The notes under the pieces: model-generated
Database searches by the model: none
What the model was told of the DNA's origin: nothing
The model's input: only the letters and a program-made list of their open reading frames with translations
Program-made: the position numbers and the translations under genes
Origin: Pristionchus mayeri
Taxonomy: Eukaryota; Nematoda; Chromadorea; Rhabditida; Neodiplogasteridae
Length of the DNA: 64,000 bases
Reading direction: 5' to 3'
Assembly: GCA_036245805.1 (NCBI GenBank)
Contig: BTRK01000004.1
Location: 39,210,907 to 39,274,906, forward strand
In this document: positions 22,146 to 33,875 of the stretch, piece after piece
How the letters are laid out: each line of letters opens with the position of its first letter
Numbering within the stretch: the stretch's first letter is position 1

Positions 22146-23610
22146 ATGTCCCGCTCCACCGAATCCCAGTGCAGGCAGAACTTCGCAGCTGAGACCGAAG
22201 CCACCGTCAACAAGCAGGTATCGAGTCATAATCTAGCTCAATAGATTGCCATTCCAACCATATGCATTGCACGACATTATCCAACGATCCAATATTATGT
22301 CATTAGTACGCTATCATGCACTTATTCATCGTTAAAACCTGAGCAGTTGCAGTTGCGCGATAGTGTGCATCTTCTCTAGATTACTGATTCCGTCGAAGGC
22401 GGCACGAATGGTGTAAAATAGGACAGACATTGATCATCCAGGTGAACACGGAACTCTACTCCTCATACGTATACCTCTCCATGGCTGCTCACTTCGACAG
22501 AGACGACGTCGCGCTGCACAAAATCGCCGATTTCATGAGGAAGAGCTCGAACGAGAAGAGGGAAAGGGCGATTGAGTTGATGAAGTGCGATCTACAGCTT
22601 GTTTTATTCCTTTCAGATTCGAGGAGAAGCGTTTTTTTCATTATTTTTCAGAACTCTATAGTCTCAGCGTCATAATATGGATTTTATATTTTTTGGGTGA
22701 TCTGGTAGTAAATTATGTGAACATTCAGATATGAAAGGTCTTTGCAGGTTTCAGACGATGAGAGGAGGCCGTGTTGTATTCAACGACATCAACAAGCCAG
22801 AGAAGATGGAGTGGGCCAGCGCGCTCGAGGCCTTCCAGGTAATGGATCTGACCTGCGCTGGCAATTCGAGGCGAGTTAGCGAGTCCTTTACGCCTCCCCC
22901 TCCTCGGATTGCGAAATAAGGGGAGGGGGAGGCGTAACGGGCTCGCTACCTCGCCTCGTATTGCCAACCCTGCTGCTAAACTCAAGAACTGATCCATCTA
23001 ACAACCGTATTCATTGGTCTAATCTTTCAGTCCGTTCTCGCCCTGGAGAAGTCGACCAACAAGTCGCTTCTCGACTTGCACGCCATTGGCGACAGGCACA
23101 ACGACCCGCATCTCACCCTCTTCCTCGAGGACAAGCACCTGCACCAGCAGGTTCTTTAGCTATCGTTATATTTCTTGGTCCCAAGTTCGGAACCGGATCC
23201 TGAAAAGTAGTTTGGAACTCAATAGGCTTGGTGCCTTAGCATTGAAACAGAACCGAATACCACACTATTTTCATACACTCATTTCATAATATGCTGGCAA
23301 AACAAAACCTAGTAGGCAACACATCGCTCACTATCATGTTTAACTTGAACGTTTGTTTTCTGTATTGACGCACTGTTTTCTCCTTACTGATAAGGTCGTA
23401 TCATCCTGAAAAATATGTTTCTGTTTCCGTCCACGGTAACATGGGCATTTTCTAATTATTAGTCTGCCCTACCGAACTCCAATGATTACTGTAGCCGTAT
23501 TGCAGGTGGAGTCCATCAACAAGATCGGGAAGATCGTGACGAATCTGAGGAGAGTCGGGCCGGACATGGGCGTGTACGTCTTCGACGAGGAGGAGAACTT
23601 CGATCTGTAA
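22146..23610 (+). CDS. ftn: Ferritin subunit with substituted ferroxidase residues
   Basis: Five exons in continuous phase: 22146-22217, 22442-22584, 22748-22838, 23031-23150 and 23506-23610 (TAA), 176 residues, normal for a cytosolic nematode ferritin. The four-helix pattern is clear: VNTELYSSYVYLSMAAHFDR, FQTMRGGRVVFNDINKP, ALEKSTNKSLLDLHAIGDRH, LEDKHLHQQVESINKIG. Against H-type ferritin, E27, Y34, E61, E107 and Q141 are present. The second metal ligand E62 is K and H65 is R (SSNEKRERAIELMK against a usual EEREHAEKL). E62K is also found in mammalian L-chains. So this subunit may store iron but oxidise it poorly. No iron-responsive RNA stem is apparent, as expected in nematodes. A GATA-type site AGATAA lies at 22055, 86 bp upstream of ATG. 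Confidence 0.9.
22859..22966. repeat. 108-bp hairpin in ferritin intron 3
   Basis: TGGCAATTCGAGGCGAGTTA at 22859 is mirrored by the sequence ending ATTGCCA at 22966. The arms continue through GACTC/GGGCTC-type and ACGCCTCCCCCT segments around a short loop. GC-rich and non-coding; probably a small MITE. Confidence 0.75.
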
Positions 23611-23619
23611 TGTCGTCAT

Positions 23620-24500
23620 CGATTGCTTATTTGCATTTCACACTCCCAGTTCGCCATACTTCGACCTGTCTGATACTATGTAATCCATGTTTTATTCCAA
23701 CAGCACATCGTCTTATTACCAATGACAACTATATTCCCTTCATTATGTAGTAATTGTGAAACATACATCAATCTTCAAAGACATGCGATCACTGCAGAGG
23801 ATTGAATGGTTTTCTCATAGTGACGATGGTCGAGCCATCACGGTCGAACATCAGGAAACACTGGGAAAAAACGAACGTTTACCCCCTCCAATAGGGGGTG
23901 ACCACTATTCGGGACGAACTGCACGCAAGATCGGCATACACGCACCCATTGTTCTAATCTCATTTCGAGTGTAACGAGCGAGGAGTATTTCATTTTGATA
24001 CTAATGTCAAGGGTCTCAAAAAGTCTCACATATGTACGATCAAAATCGAGGGTTGAAGGCACTCGAAAACAGTAAAAAAATCCCTTGTAAAACGGGAGAG
24101 CTGGCCACAATGCGGAACGAACTGAACACCAGATCAGCATACACGCATTCCTAATCGCCTTTCGAGCGTAATTCGCCCCTCTCTTTCTCTATCTTCGATT
24201 TTCGCTGCACTCTGTCAGCACTATCGCCTGACTAGAGAGAGCGAGAGAGCGAAGCAAACGTAGATAGCGAGTTGATTGATCACTAAGGAACTCAGCTCCC
24301 CTTTGCGCGCCGCCGTCCCTTTCAAGCACGCGGATCGCGAATTAATCGCTTCCTCTAATTTATCTGTTCACTTCGCTCAGGAAGACGAGATAGCATGCAC
24401 ATTGAAGAGATTTCTTCCGGCTTCATTCTTCCTGTCAGCGTTCCACCAGTTTTTTGGCCCAACTTCCTCAAATCCTTAAAAGCCGAGCCGCCGAGTGCGG
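23620..24500. other. Intergenic region between ferritin and collagen
   Basis: No gene is seen. It contains a degenerate direct repeat (about 23911-23972 and 24110-24172, sharing GCATACACGCA and TTTCGAG.GTAA) and a GA/CT-rich stretch at 24175-24260. The last 300 bases presumably hold the collagen promoter. Confidence 0.4.
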
Positions 24501-24540
24501 CGTAATCACATCACCGTTCCTTCAATCTCAAGAGGAAGGA

Positions 24541-26857
24541 ATGGATATCGACACGAAGATACGGGCGTATCGAATCGTAGGCTTTGCCGCCGTCGCCTTC
24601 TCGGTGAGACTACAGTACCCATACAGCAATCCTCACCACGTAGTTTATTTCCCGTAATCTTCCCCTAGGTCCCTTAATGTATCCCTACCGTAATTTTCAC
24701 CATACCATTGCAATACCCTACCGTAATCATAGCTGATTCAGGCAGTAGCGATCGTCTCCGTCTGCATTACTCTCCCGATGGTCTACAACTATGTCCGCCA
24801 CGTTCGCCTCCAGCTCAACGCCGAGCTGACCAATTGCAAGGTAGAATTTTTTTTAAAATTTGAATCTCCCGCCATAATTTGTAATGCACAATTTGGCAAG
24901 ATCTCTATGATTTTTTTCCAATATTAAATAAAAAAATCGATATTTGCAGCGCACTGCGACCATCGTCTTGAGCAACGTGCGCGTGTTAAGATACGCCGGA
25001 TTCCACCGAAACAGAACAGCCCGGCAGGTACGCTTTACTCTAGTATCCTCATACGGTTATCACGTTCAGGCTGGCTCCAGTGAAAGTGGTTCTGATGAGG
25101 ATTTCGATCGACAGCGTGCGAACTCCGGAGAGCATGGTACTAATCTAACTCAAGAGTTGTATGAAAATTTAAGTTGGCCAGGCTCACTAGATTGCGAAAT
25201 TAGGGTAATTGTCTCTTGGTTTTGTTCAGTCGGCCATTCAAGGGAGTGTTCAGAAAGACGATACTATATCCTGCATATTTGCTGCTTTCAGGATTCACGA
25301 CTCCCTCGTCGATCTTCGAGGAGTTCGAGGAACCGGATGACTGCGGACCGCATGGGTGCAGAGGGCATCAGGTATGCAGTTATTTTCATTATTTTTTCAA
25401 CTCGATCAACCAATACCCGAATGCAATTCCCATGAATAACGCGTAGGGAAGAGATAGATCCGTAGAAACAGATCCGCAAAGAGATTTCGGTTATATGTAC
25501 ATTTTATTTACGCTCGGTGGCGCAACGCAAAACTAATAATTACTTATGCGTTATGATACATGATAATTGACTCTCCTCACACAGAGGAAGTTATTCAATT
25601 TTCATAAAAACCTATCTGTCGCGAAACCGACTAATTTTTGTCATTCAACTAATTAACAATTAGACGATAAATAGCAGGTCCGAGTGACGCCCGCCCACTA
25701 CCCACGACCCAGCACCACCGCTATCCGTGTCACTGCCGTCACGGTCTCCGCGCCTCCCGCGTTTAGACCCTACCGCATCGACGGAGAGACCTCGTTCCAG
25801 GTACTTTATAGCGGCTCTATTTTGGTTTTTTTATAAATAATTTTCGGCTATCTTTCAAGTGCGCTCAAAATTGTGATGATTTATTTATCGCATTTGAAAC
25901 ATAACCGAAATTCATGTGTGGGGGAAATGGGAAATACAGGCACTGTAACAAATTCTTTCTTGTATTACCGTATCTGAAATTTCCAAACCCACCGTATATG
26001 ATCGCAATCAGGGAACGACCGAAGAGCCCTCTACATCTCAAGAGAGCGACCATGATCAGTCTCGCGAATCCTCTTCCGAATCGAGAGCCCAACTTCACCA
26101 GCAGAACTTCGACACTCAAACCCGTGGTTCCTCTTCCAGCAGGCAATGGAACCAGAACCAGGCCCAGAACTCCCATGGAACCGGTTCCGAACGACTCAGA
26201 ACCGACAATCATCAGCGTCATCACGCATCCAACGACGAAACCTGCAGCGGCTGCTGCTTGGCCGGCCCAGCCGGGCCACCCGGAGCACCCGGAAAGGCGG
26301 GCAAACCGGGCAAGCCCGGGGCACCCGGAGCCCCCGGTATCCCCGGTCGACCTCCTCTAATCCCCTGCGACCCACTCACTCCGCCCCCGTGCCAGCCCTG
26401 CCCACGTGGACCCTCTGGACCACCCGGAGTACCAGGACTCCCCGGCGACAACGGACCCAACGGACCCCGGGGCAGGAAGGGCAACGATGCCTCGGATGGA
26501 CTTCCTGGACGCAAGGGACCCACAGGACCTCCCGGACCCGCTGGCAACCCGGGAGCACCCGGAGCCCCTGGAGACGATGCCAAGTCCGAGCCAGTGCTGC
26601 CTGGACCTGCTGGCCAACCCGGACCTGTCGGTGCTCAGGGACCGGTTGGTGCGCCTGGATCCAACGGAGCCAATGGAAAGGCAGGCGAACCGGGGGAGAA
26701 GGGGGCTCCGGGTGAGACGGGCGAGCCTGGGGAAGATGGTAAGCCGGGATCAGCTGGTGTACCAGGGCATCCGGGACATGGAGGAGAGCGTGGAATCTGT
26801 CCCAAGTATTGCGCGATCGATGGAGGAATCTTCTTCGAAGATGGAACCCGGCGTTAG
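24541..26857 (+). CDS. Cuticle collagen, furrow-type (DPY-2/7/10-like) tail
   Basis: Seven exons in phase: 24541-24603, 24742-24840, 24950-25027, 25070-25136, 25292-25371, 25678-25800 and 26012-26857, about 451 residues. The start MDIDTKIRAYRIVGFAAVAF and CITLPMVYNYVRHVR form the signal-anchor-type N-terminal domain of nematode cuticle collagens. RNRTAR gives an RxxR subtilisin-type processing site. A long acidic/Ser-rich non-collagen region follows, then CSGCCLAGPAGPPG and four Gly-X-Y blocks broken by cysteine-containing gaps (CDPLTPPPCQPC). The tail CPKYCAIDGGIFFEDGTRR resembles that of furrow collagens such as DPY-2, DPY-7 and DPY-10 (recalled, not searched). Secreted, trimeric, cross-linked in cuticle. 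AATAAA polyadenylation signal at 26941. A damaged tandem copy follows. Confidence 0.88.
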
Positions 26858-26940
26858 ATCACGTGTACCCCTTCAATTGCTACACGTGGATATGACTAAT
26901 TTATTTGTTCATAATTTATGAATGTTTTGGTGAAAACTAT

Positions 26941-26946
26941 AATAAA
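26941..26946 (+). terminator. Collagen polyadenylation signal AATAAA
   Basis: Canonical AATAAA 84 bp after the collagen stop codon; the duplicated copy has the same signal at 29160-29165 in the same surrounding sequence. Confidence 0.7.
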
Positions 26947-27221
26947 GCGTCTTTATTTAAATATTATTGCGTTTTCAGCTGTTTACCTAAAGATATAACA
27001 TGTTTATTCATTACTCGATGTATTCAACTATTCATACTCGCAAGACTAGCATCTTGCCTGATATTTGTTTGGTCCTTTGAATAAATATTAATTCCGCATC
27101 ACACGATCACTCACATTAAACGTATTCACTCTAGGCAGGTATAATCATTGCCTACTGTAATTTTCACCTACCGTACTCCTTACCGTAATCGAATTCGTTC
27201 CTTCAACTGAAAGAGGAAGGA

Positions 27222-29075
27222 ATGGATATCGACATGAAGATACGGGCGTATCGCATCGTCGGCTTTGCTGCGGTCGCCTTCTCGGTAAGTTACTTACCGT
27301 ATACGTACCGTAATCCGTACTGTTTTCTCTACCTTAATCCTACATAGATCCTCACAACATCTCTTTCTTTACCGTAATCCTTCCCTTATTCAGGCAGTGG
27401 CGATCGTTTCTGTTTGAATCACGCTCCCGATGGTCTACAACTACGTGAATCACGTCCGCGCTCAGCTCAACACCGAGCTCACTAATTGCAAGGTGGAAAC
27501 ATTCAATTTTGAATTCCAGCCACAATTCGAATAACATTTTTCGAAAATGATTAATAGATATTTGCAGCGCACTGCGAACAGCGTCTTGAGCAACGTGCGC
27601 GTGCTGAGATTCGCCGGAATCCACCGAAACAGAACAGCCCGGCAGGTACGGTGTGATGTTAGGGTTACGGTATCATCCTAGTATCCGGATACCGTATTCG
27701 TATTCAGGCCGGCTCCAATGAAAGTGGCTCTGATGAGACTTTCGATCGACAACGTGCGGAATCCGGAAAGCACGGTACTAATCCCCCTCAGCAGTTGTAT
27801 GCATATATGAGATTTGGGAAAGTTGGTAATTGACGCATAACTTTCCGAACATGGCGAGTCTAGGGAGTGAAAAAAAAACCGATCTGTCGCGAAACCGACT
27901 AATTTTTGTCATTCAACTAATTAACACTTAGACGATAAATAAACCCACGACCCAGCACCACCGCTATCCGTGTCACTGCCGTCACGGTCTCCGCGCCTCC
28001 CGCGTTTAGACCCTACAGCATCGACGGAGAGACCTCGTTCCAGGTACTTTATAGCGGCTCTATTTTGGTATTTAAAAGAAAATAATTTTCGGCTATCTTT
28101 CAAGTGCGCTCAACATTATGATGATTTATTTATCGCACCTGAAACATAGCCGAAATTCATGTGTGGAGGAAATGGGAAATACAGGCACTGTAACAAATTC
28201 TTTCTTGTATTACCGTATCTGAAATTTCCAAACCCACCGTATATGATCGCAATCAGGGAACGACCGAAGAGCCCTCTACATCTCAAGAGAGCGACCATGA
28301 TCAGTCTCGCGAATCCTCTTCCGAATCGAGAGCCCAACTTCACCAGCAGAACTTCGACACTCAAACCCGTGGTTCCTCTTCCAGCAGGCAATGGAACCAG
28401 AACCAGGCCCAGAACTCCCATGGAACCGGTTCCGAACGACTCAGAACCGACAATCATCAGCGTCATCACGCATCCAACGACGAAACCTGCAGCGGCTGCT
28501 GCTTGGCCGGCCCAGCCGGGCCACCCGGAGCACCCGGAAAGGCGGGCAAACCGGGCAAGCCCGGGGCACCCGGAGCTCCCGGTATCCCCGGTCGACCTCC
28601 TCTAATCCCCTGCGACCCACTCACTCCGCCCCCGTGCCAGCCCTGCCCACGTGGACTCTCTGGACCACCCGGAGTACCAGGACTCCCCGGCGACAACGGA
28701 CCCAACGGACCCCGGGGCAGGAAGGGCAACGATGCCTCGGATGGACTTCCTGGACGCAAGGGACCCACAGGAACTCCCGGACCCGCTGGCAACCCGGGAG
28801 CACCCGGAACTCCTGGAGCCGATGCCAAGTCGGAACCAGTGTTGCCTGGACCTGCGGGCCAACCTGGTGCGGTCGGTGCACAGGGACCAGTCGGCGTGCC
28901 TGGATCCAACGGAGCCAATGGAAAGGCTGGCGAACCAGGGGAGAAGGGGGCGCCGGGCGAGACTGGCGAGCCTGGACAGGATGGCAAGTCCGGGACACGG
29001 TGGAGAGCGCGGAATCTGTCCCAAGTACTGCGCCATTGATGGAGGAATCTTCTTCGAGGATGGGACTCGGCTTTA
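27222..29075 (+). pseudogene. Broken tandem copy of the cuticle collagen
   Basis: From about 30 bp before ATG (27222) to beyond the AATAAA this region parallels 24541-26950, and the last exon is nearly identical. Defects seen directly: (1) the second exon has TGA in place of the conserved Cys codon of VCITLP; (2) the exon encoding GFTTPSSIFEEFEEPDD and its surroundings are missing; (3) the acceptor and first codons of the next exon (TAGCAGGTCCGAGTG in copy 1) are deleted; (4) near 28992 a net 26-base difference shifts the frame, so the C-terminal CPKYC tail is read only in another frame. Any one of these would spoil the product. The high identity of the Gly-X-Y exon points to a recent duplication or to later gene conversion. 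Confidence 0.9.
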
Positions 29076-29264
29076 GATCACTTGAATAGCTTCAACTGCT
29101 ACACATTGATTTGGCTAATTTATTTGTTCCTAATTTATGAATGTTTTGGTGAAAACTATAATAAAGCGTCTTCATTTGGATAAAATTGCGCTTTCAACTG
29201 TTTACCTCAAGCGATAACAGGTTTATGCATTACTGGATGTATTCAAATATACAGACTGGCTAGA

Positions 29265-29376
29265 CTAGCATCTTGCCGTAGGGCACACTCCAGTAAGCGC
29301 GCAGATTTCGCCAATATGTGTGCGATGAACCGGTGCGAATGTGTCGGTCTGATTCGGACTCGATCAAGTGATAGAG
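29265..29376 (-). pseudogene. Stray copy of a trypsin-like last exon
   Basis: The minus strand reads PNQTDTFAPVHRTHIGEICA and then LTGVCPTARC with a stop, closely matching the last exon of the protease directly to the right (VNLTDTFASVLRTHIDEICT, LTGVCPPARC). A TGA replaces the CGA of the intact copy (SIT-stop-S versus TITRS), and the GDSGG segment is not found. It is the remnant of a truncated tandem duplicate. Confidence 0.8.
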
Positions 29377-29461
29377 AGCTGCTTGCTTTTTTGACTAAGC
29401 CATTTGTAATACATTCAATATTCATTTAAAACATTTTTCACGTTCATATATGATTCAGATA

Positions 29462-31667
29462 TTAACAACGCGCAGGCGGGCACACTCCCGTAAGTGTACA
29501 GATCTCATCAATATGCGTTCGAAGAACGGAAGCGAATGTGTCCGTCAGATTGACCCTCGATCGAGTGATGGTGCCAATGAGGAGAGATGCGCCGTCACAA
29601 GCAGTCGTGTAGACTCCGCCTCCGCTGTCGCCCTAAAGGGAAACACAGTTCATCCAGGTCCAAATATGTTGTTTGCTTCCGAGGATACAATGATTAAGGA
29701 AACTTCAAATTTCATTACAATCCCTCTTCCTCCTATGCATTTCGGTACCTATCAGTATGGTTACTCACATTAAATGTATTCACTCTTGGTAGATACGGAA
29801 GGTGTTGTTCTTCGCTCTCTGTTTGATTGAGGCGTTTGTAGAACTGGAATAGTTTAAATGTTTTATCAAGCATTCACTCTCTCGCACTCTCGCACTGCGA
29901 GAGCTATTGAAGAGATTCATTTCTTGCTAGGATTTCATGTCTTCTGATTCTAATTCACCTTCATCTCCATATCTTTCGGCTCAATGCCAGTATGACGAGC
30001 TACTCCATATCGAAGTTGCGAGTGGAGTGAGTGGGCTTCGGAATCTGGAATTGCATAATACGAGAAAGCATTTCGAGGCTAGAGCAATAAATTGTCAGAA
30101 AAGCTCATCATGCTTCATGCTCTAACACCTGACTGTAAAGACAAAACGAACATGTCAGTAGGATTAATTATATTATCCAGCGTTCCATAAATAAACAATA
30201 CCATGATGCTTACTGTTATCATCCGCTACCATTCCATAACCGAAGAACGTAGCGATGACGTCATCGACTTCGAATGTCGAATCAGCCAGACAGACTGGGA
30301 CGATGGACCCGAATTCGTAATCAAACTGATGGAGGTGAGGTACGGTTTGCGAAACATGACTCCATCATCATTTTTATCCTTCTCGTTTAAGTACTGCTTG
30401 AGAGCCCACAGTATGTCAAGAGTCGTTTCTTGTGAAGCCTACCCCGGGATTGTTAGATTAAATTTTTAGATCACCTCAATGTCCTTCTCGAACTCAACTA
30501 TGGCAACATCATAAAATACGCAGTGCTCAGCGAATCGATCGTCCCACGCGATAGTTCGCACTCCGACTCTCTGGAATAGTGATAATACCGTGAAAGAAAT
30601 CGTGTAAGTTCATTTCTTCTCATATTCTATCCTCAAATTAACATTTAGGAAAGTGAAATTTCTAGATCATCAACTCCCCACTTTCATGTTATCCTTCTGA
30701 CATGCATCGTCCAGTTTGTTGGCTCCCACGATATTGCAGTGACCGCCGTACGCGACGGTCCACTTGGCGGGATCAGTAGCCCTTTCGGCGTAGGGAAGCT
30801 CGTCACTAAAAAGGTTTTGATTGTTTTATATTTTGACCTATACGCCCATCTCTCACTGAAAAAAGAGCTGAAATTCTGGAGATATGAAGTGGGTGAAGCA
30901 CAAATGTGAAACACTGCATCATCTACTGGGTTTCAATTTGTGTTTCACGTGCACTGTAGATTAGCAAATGCTCATCTACAGTGCTACTGGGAAATTCAGT
31001 AATACAATTACTATCCATTCCGAGACTACTTGATTATTGATCGAATTACTCACCACTCCCTTGTCCTGAATCCCGCACTGCACGCCCCGCACTTATCTCG
31101 ATCCATCACGCAATGGGCGGCAGTGAGGGCGTGTCTGGAGGAGATAAGCGAGGCGGAGCAGAGACGAGTCATGTTACCGTTCACGTCTCAATTATCGATC
31201 GATAAATGAAAACATATTTGACCTACCAAAAGATTCTAGTGCAGCCGCCCAAGGAATCTGGCCTGGTTTGGCGAGGTCGCCGAAATCGATCTTGTTCACG
31301 CCGAGTTCTAAACATAAGGCTTTCGCATGATACTAAATAGTAATAATGGTACTCTTTAGCAAAGTATCTTGTGATACAATATCAATATGGCCTCTACCTT
31401 ATTCGAAATTGCTTCGCTAGTAGTTTGAAAATACCTACTATTTGCTCCTCCAGTTCGACCACAATTGTTCTGAAGTTCGGTATTCTGAGTGGACGAGATA
31501 GGCCGGAGCGTAAGTAATGGATCTAAGCGATGAAAAAATAGAGAGTGATAATTGTTTTTAAAACTGAATAATGCATACTTACAGTGCAAAAAATGAGATG
31601 ATATTGCAGAGGTCAGAAACAGAAGAAGAAGATTAATTGACATAGTTAAAATGTGTCCAATCCGCAT
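29462..31667 (-). CDS. Secreted trypsin-like serine protease (S1)
   Basis: Minus-strand exons: 31583-31667 (signal peptide LTMSINLLLLFLTSAISS), 31439-31522 (QNNCGRTGG), 31227-31307 (PGQIPWAAALESF), 31054-31186 (LISSRHALTAAHC), about 30682-30806, 30475-30570 (AWDDRFAEHCVFYDVAIVEF), 30230-30325 (IVPVCLADSTF, FFGYGM), about 29950-30048, and the last exon ending at 29462 (GDSGGGVYTTACDG). The triad is visible: His in TAAHC, Asp in DVAIVEF, Ser in GDSGG. The splice joins on either side of the 29950-30048 exon are uncertain in phase, and the cysteine usually two residues before GDSGG was not located. Role: extracellular proteolysis, substrate unknown; the CGRTG motif before the catalytic domain is common in nematode secreted trypsins. 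Confidence 0.82.
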
Positions 31668-32203
31668 CAATATCGTTTATACATTTCGATTCGCACGCTT
31701 GTCATTGCATTTGCGGTGAGAAGGGACATTTTGCAAAACCGATATGACTTTTATAGACCATGTACTAGTAAAAGATGGAATTGGTGAATTTATTCAATTT
31801 TCAGCCAATCCTATTCACCTAAAATCAAATCAAACAAGAACAAGTTTTACGAGTGATTATTTTGGATAGTATCTTACGATTTTTTTGGATCGTATCTTTC
31901 GAAGTTCGCTTATAGATTCGTTGAGAGATTCTCTAGGTGCTATCTATAAAAATGTATGTTTTTTACTGTTACAAAACGTCCTCTCATAAAAGTGAACGTT
32001 GAAATTATCTCCGGATAAGGTTGATCAAAGGTATGTTGTTAGGTCTCACAATGTTGCTTTGAATAATGTCGGCTAACGCTTGTGTGTCCCTCATTGAACC
32101 TATTACATCGACCGTTGTAGGTAAAGGCTCATCGATCGATAGATTCTGATGCACTGTGATTGACGTAATCTGCTAGTTCATTTTTACCTTATCGCTGCTC
32201 TCA

Positions 32204-32880
32204 CTATTCTCGAGAGGAGTTGGAGATGAGAGTGGCGAGACCTGATAAGCACTTTTTTGTTCGGCATGAGCCACCGCTAGAGTTCAAAATCCCTTCTCTG
32301 CAAACACTATCTCGACAAAGTTGCGTAATATGCATCGTTTTTCTCAGTACTCTGTTGGGGTTAATGCGAAACCGATCTCGCACATTGGTTAACTGAAGTT
32401 CATCATCAGATGCTAGTTCTGCTTTAGGCTCCTTCATCTTCGGAATCCCCATCTCATCCATCATTCATTCATTCGCAGTGATTATTTCATTCTTAGTGAG
32501 GCGCGATTATTAAGGAACAATTGTCTCTATATGGCCTCAATAATTGTTCCAAACTTACAATGTCAAACGCATCCGTTCTCTGCTTGTAGCATCCACGAAG
32601 TAGCGTAGTGTGATCCTGAATCGTGGAAATCATTAACTGCAAGGTGCTAATGTTATCCCAGATATTCAAATTGCGAAATTATTGTAGGGATTTGCAAACC
32701 TCGATTTTGTGCATCCTCGCAGCTGCTTGTGCGATGATTCTAGTGAATTCCCTGGGGTGTTTCTCAAGTAATTCGTAATGCTATTGAACAAGCATTATGC
32801 AAATCTGGAGCACCAGGATACTGTAAACCGAAGGAGTGGATCGAATGGTTGGGTTCTGCCGACATGATGGGCCGAGATTC
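32204..32880 (-). CDS. Uncharacterised helical protein, exons only
   Basis: Minus-strand exons with good boundaries and matching phase: about 32693-32780 (HYELLEKHPREFTRIIAQAA, RMHKIE) and about 32560-32643 (LMISTIQDHTTLLRGCYKQR). A further open stretch at 32204-32464 starts MMDEMGIPKMKEPKAELASD. I could not join a start codon exon or establish that the last ORF belongs to the same gene. The helical, charged make-up is protein-like; no family recognised. Confidence 0.4.
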
Positions 32881-33208
32881 CAAGAACGACCCAGCTCACT
32901 CTCGTAGTTGTATCGTAGACTCATTTTAATTTAGATCAAAGGGAATGGTGCAAAACCATTTAGTAAGATACAAGAAGAAAGGGGCCAATCTAGAGAAAGG
33001 AAAGAGTATACGAGAGCAACAAGAGGGACTGAAGATAGAACATAGATAGAGCGATAGAGATAGGGTGGACATCTCTATCTTCTCGTCCGTTCCTTCCCTC
33101 TAGTTCAAGAATGATGTAAACCACTGACTCACCACAGCGACAGTTTGATATAAGCCAAGTTTCTTACTTGAAATAGAACATTAAACACATCGGATTCACC
33201 TTTTCGAA

Positions 33209-33282
33209 ATGATCACAAAAGTCGAAGAGATTTGCCGAAACGCTGAGGCAGAGTTCACAGAATCCGCACGATTTGAAGAGGT
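33209..33282 (+). other. Possible first exon of an unknown gene
   Basis: ATG at 33209 opens MITKVEEICRNAEAEFTESA and RFEE before a GTGCGG donor-like site. No continuation is identified. The opposite strand of the same stretch is also open, so coding is unproven. Confidence 0.2.
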
Positions 33283-33875
33283 GCGGGTGAAACTTATTTA
33301 ACGTTAAAAAATCCACTTGAAGTCATGTGAAACCTGAATGCGGTGGGTTGTCCGCGAATTATCATCAGCAAACGTCGCCGGGCAAGCACGACATGGTAGA
33401 TCCATCACTTCTGAAATATTAGTGTTCGAAGTATGGCATCTTGAAAAGTGCAGTTAACGCACAGTGGAACTGTGACAATGGATAACGGGAAGTGCAGTAA
33501 AATGATGATGAAGAATGAGATAAAGCGGAGAAGGAAATATTACAGCTCCCTCCCGCTCGCTGAACGGGGAGGTGAGCATGCGTGATAAGGACAAGGCGGG
33601 AAAGTTTTAAATTTTTAAATTTTGAAATACATGATAAAGTGGGAACGGAAAATATCGTTGTACGGAAGTTAGAAAATGACTTTTTATAAAAATAAATAAT
33701 TAATTTTTGCAATTGTCGCATTTGGAACCACAAGTTGTTTATTTTACGATTGCTAAACATAATATACATACATGTAATTATTCACGACGAATTCGTGTTA
33801 TTTAACACTGCACACATTTTTAAAATAAAAAAAAATATTTATTACGATTGCGGCAAGATGATGAACATGAATCTA

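Noticed and set aside
25914..28605. Two nearly identical 148-codon ORFs and many overlapping ORFs on both strands in the collagen exons
   Set aside because: They are other-frame shadows of the Gly-X-Y and linker exons; the GC-rich repeat keeps several frames open. Their near identity only reflects the tandem duplication.
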